Positions 63,290 through 64,000 of a DNA stretch of 64,000 nt are shown here, in pieces. The first letter of the stretch is position 1. Every line of letters starts with the position of its first letter. The stretch is from NCBI RefSeq assembly GCF_000342165.1, contig NZ_AMRV01000008.1:62001-126000 (forward strand), given 5' to 3'. The notes beneath the pieces are model-generated. The model ran no database searches, was not told the DNA's origin, and was given only the letters and a program-made list of their open reading frames with translations. Both the position numbers and the translations under genes were made by a program. Origin of the DNA: Pacificimonas flava. GTDB taxonomy: Bacteria; Pseudomonadota; Alphaproteobacteria; Sphingomonadales; Sphingomonadaceae.

Positions 63290-63683
63290 GTCCCAATCCC
63301 TCTTCTTGCTCTAAATGTGGCCACGCCAGCCGCCCGAACCGGTTTGGTTTGCCCCCCTGGGCGTCCCTCTATCAGCCGGCATGCGCGCACCTGATTGCCG
63401 CAGAACGGCATGAAGCGGTCTCTAGGTTAGGATTCGAGAGGCTGTAAAGCGTTCGTCACGGACCGGAACTATTAAGGGGTCGTAACTGTGGTCTTGCGGC
63501 CACACCGCCGGCGCCGGAATAGTTATGATCGCTCTGCGCGATGGGCACGCCCCATAACCGCCAAGCGGCTGTCGAAGAGGTCGCCTAGGCTTCGAAGAGA
63601 CGTTTCATTCCGGACCTGCAGAGATTCTCGGACGTTGTTCCGAGATTAAGGTAGGACGCGGGTCCGACTCAGTAATGCAACCT
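63290..63683. other. Long gap upstream of TonB receptor (3)
   Basis: About 390 bases between the receptor start and the stop of the DUF2093 gene. I see no gene in it. A perfect 7-bp inverted repeat TCTCGGA (63626-63632) / TCCGAGA (63639-63645) lies near the right end and could be the 3' hairpin of the DUF2093 transcript, although no T tract follows. No consensus promoter for the receptor was convincing. Confidence 0.4.
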
Positions 63684-63911
63684 CTAAAGGTCCCCTGCCG
63701 CCCGGGCCTCGGCGTAGCGGGCGTTGGCGATTTCTGCGGATGCGTAGGGTTCCTGGAGCTCGTGGCTCCAGTAGCGCAGGTCGTTCAGCATGATCTTCTG
63801 CCCCGTCACCGCGCACAGAACGTGGTCGCCCTGTGACACCACGCGAAAGGTGCCGGATTTGTAATCGAGGCGGGCGGGCCGGTTCTGTCCGAGTCTGAGC
63901 ATGATGCCCAT
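63684..63911 (-). CDS. DUF2093 domain protein
   Basis: A 75-residue conserved alphaproteobacterial protein. The family pattern is clear: AxLDYKSGTFRVV, GDHVLCAVTGQKIMLNDLRYWS and the ELQEPYASAE segment. No function is known. Start at 63911 (MGIMLRL) or at the ATG at 63902. It follows the end of what is probably xseA on the same strand by 42 bases, the arrangement I would expect in this group. Confidence 0.85.
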   Translation of the reverse strand: MGIMLRLGQNRPARLDYKSGTFRVVSQGDHVLCAVTGQKIMLNDLRYWSHELQEPYASAEIANARYAEARAAGDL

Positions 63912-63953
63912 TACCGCGAAAGCGGCCGCGTCCTCAAGGCATCGCGGATGCGG

Positions 63954-64000
63954 CTAGAACAGGTCGGGCTGGCCGGGCGGCGCGGGCTTTGGCGCCTTTG
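63954..64000 (-). CDS. xseA: Probable C-terminal end of exodeoxyribonuclease VII large subunit (partial)
   Basis: Only the last 14-15 codons are in the window, reading KAPKPAPPGQPDLF then a TAG stop. XseA proteins of this group often end in a Pro-rich stretch and a DLF/ELF tail, and DUF2093 commonly lies just downstream. Both are circumstantial; the body of the gene is outside the window. Confidence 0.45.
   Translation of the reverse strand, partial: KAPKPAPPGQPDLF

Overview
The window is a gene-dense, high-G+C chromosomal segment from an alphaproteobacterium, most likely of the order Sphingomonadales. The grounds are a DivL-type pseudo-kinase (Tyr in place of the phospho-accepting His) in a divL-tsaE-amgK-murU-addB-addA-trxA run, three large TonB-dependent receptors, a DUF2093 gene next to what looks like the xseA end, and an alphaproteobacterial-style heat-shock promoter at clpB. 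I see no rRNA, tRNA, CRISPR array, IS element or prophage. The order is inferred from gene content; I ran no database search.

Layout. 0.3-9.1 kb: a secreted amidohydrolase, secA with its own promoter, a PAS-GGDEF protein, then argJ with an overlapping inositol-monophosphatase-family gene, a glutathione S-transferase (GST)-like gene and trxA. 9.2-20.1 kb: a leftward, tightly overlapping operon running divL > tsaE > amgK > murU > addB > addA (> trxA); it joins cell-cycle signalling, tRNA t6A synthesis, cell-wall sugar recycling and double-strand-break repair. 20.4-25.2 kb: an isolated TonB receptor, convergent through a shared terminator with ahcY, which has a perfect palindromic operator upstream. 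25.3-31.2 kb: YqgE, a peroxiredoxin, an extended SDR, a SIMPL protein, an M2 (ACE-like) lipoprotein peptidase and an alpha/beta hydrolase.

31.4-35.5 kb holds the most interesting unit: N-formylglutamate-amidohydrolase-like > QEGLA/DUF1704 HExxxH metallopeptidase > glutathione-synthase-like ATP-grasp ligase, translationally coupled, with a glutaminase divergent from it. It looks like a ligase/carboxypeptidase/deacylase cycle acting on an unknown peptide or amino-acid conjugate. 35.5-36.6 kb is asd. 36.7-43.0 kb is a sulfatase / TonB receptor / sulfatase locus for uptake and desulfation of a sulfated compound.

43.0-57.7 kb: glutamate dehydrogenase with a long leader, a helix-hairpin-helix membrane protein + lipoprotein + GST operon, a palindromic intergenic repeat, an AlkA-type glycosylase divergent from a 2Fe-2S ferredoxin, a LytS/LytR-type two-component pair, ubiG, a DUF486 membrane protein, an OpuB-type osmoprotectant transporter with fused binding protein and permease, clpB, and a six-TM PAS histidine kinase. 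57.8-63.3 kb: a lower-G+C module of a sulfotransferase-like P-loop protein, a TPR + 2-oxoglutarate-oxygenase-like protein and a third TonB receptor, with a strong terminator between the last two. The window ends with a DUF2093 gene and the probable C-terminal end of xseA.
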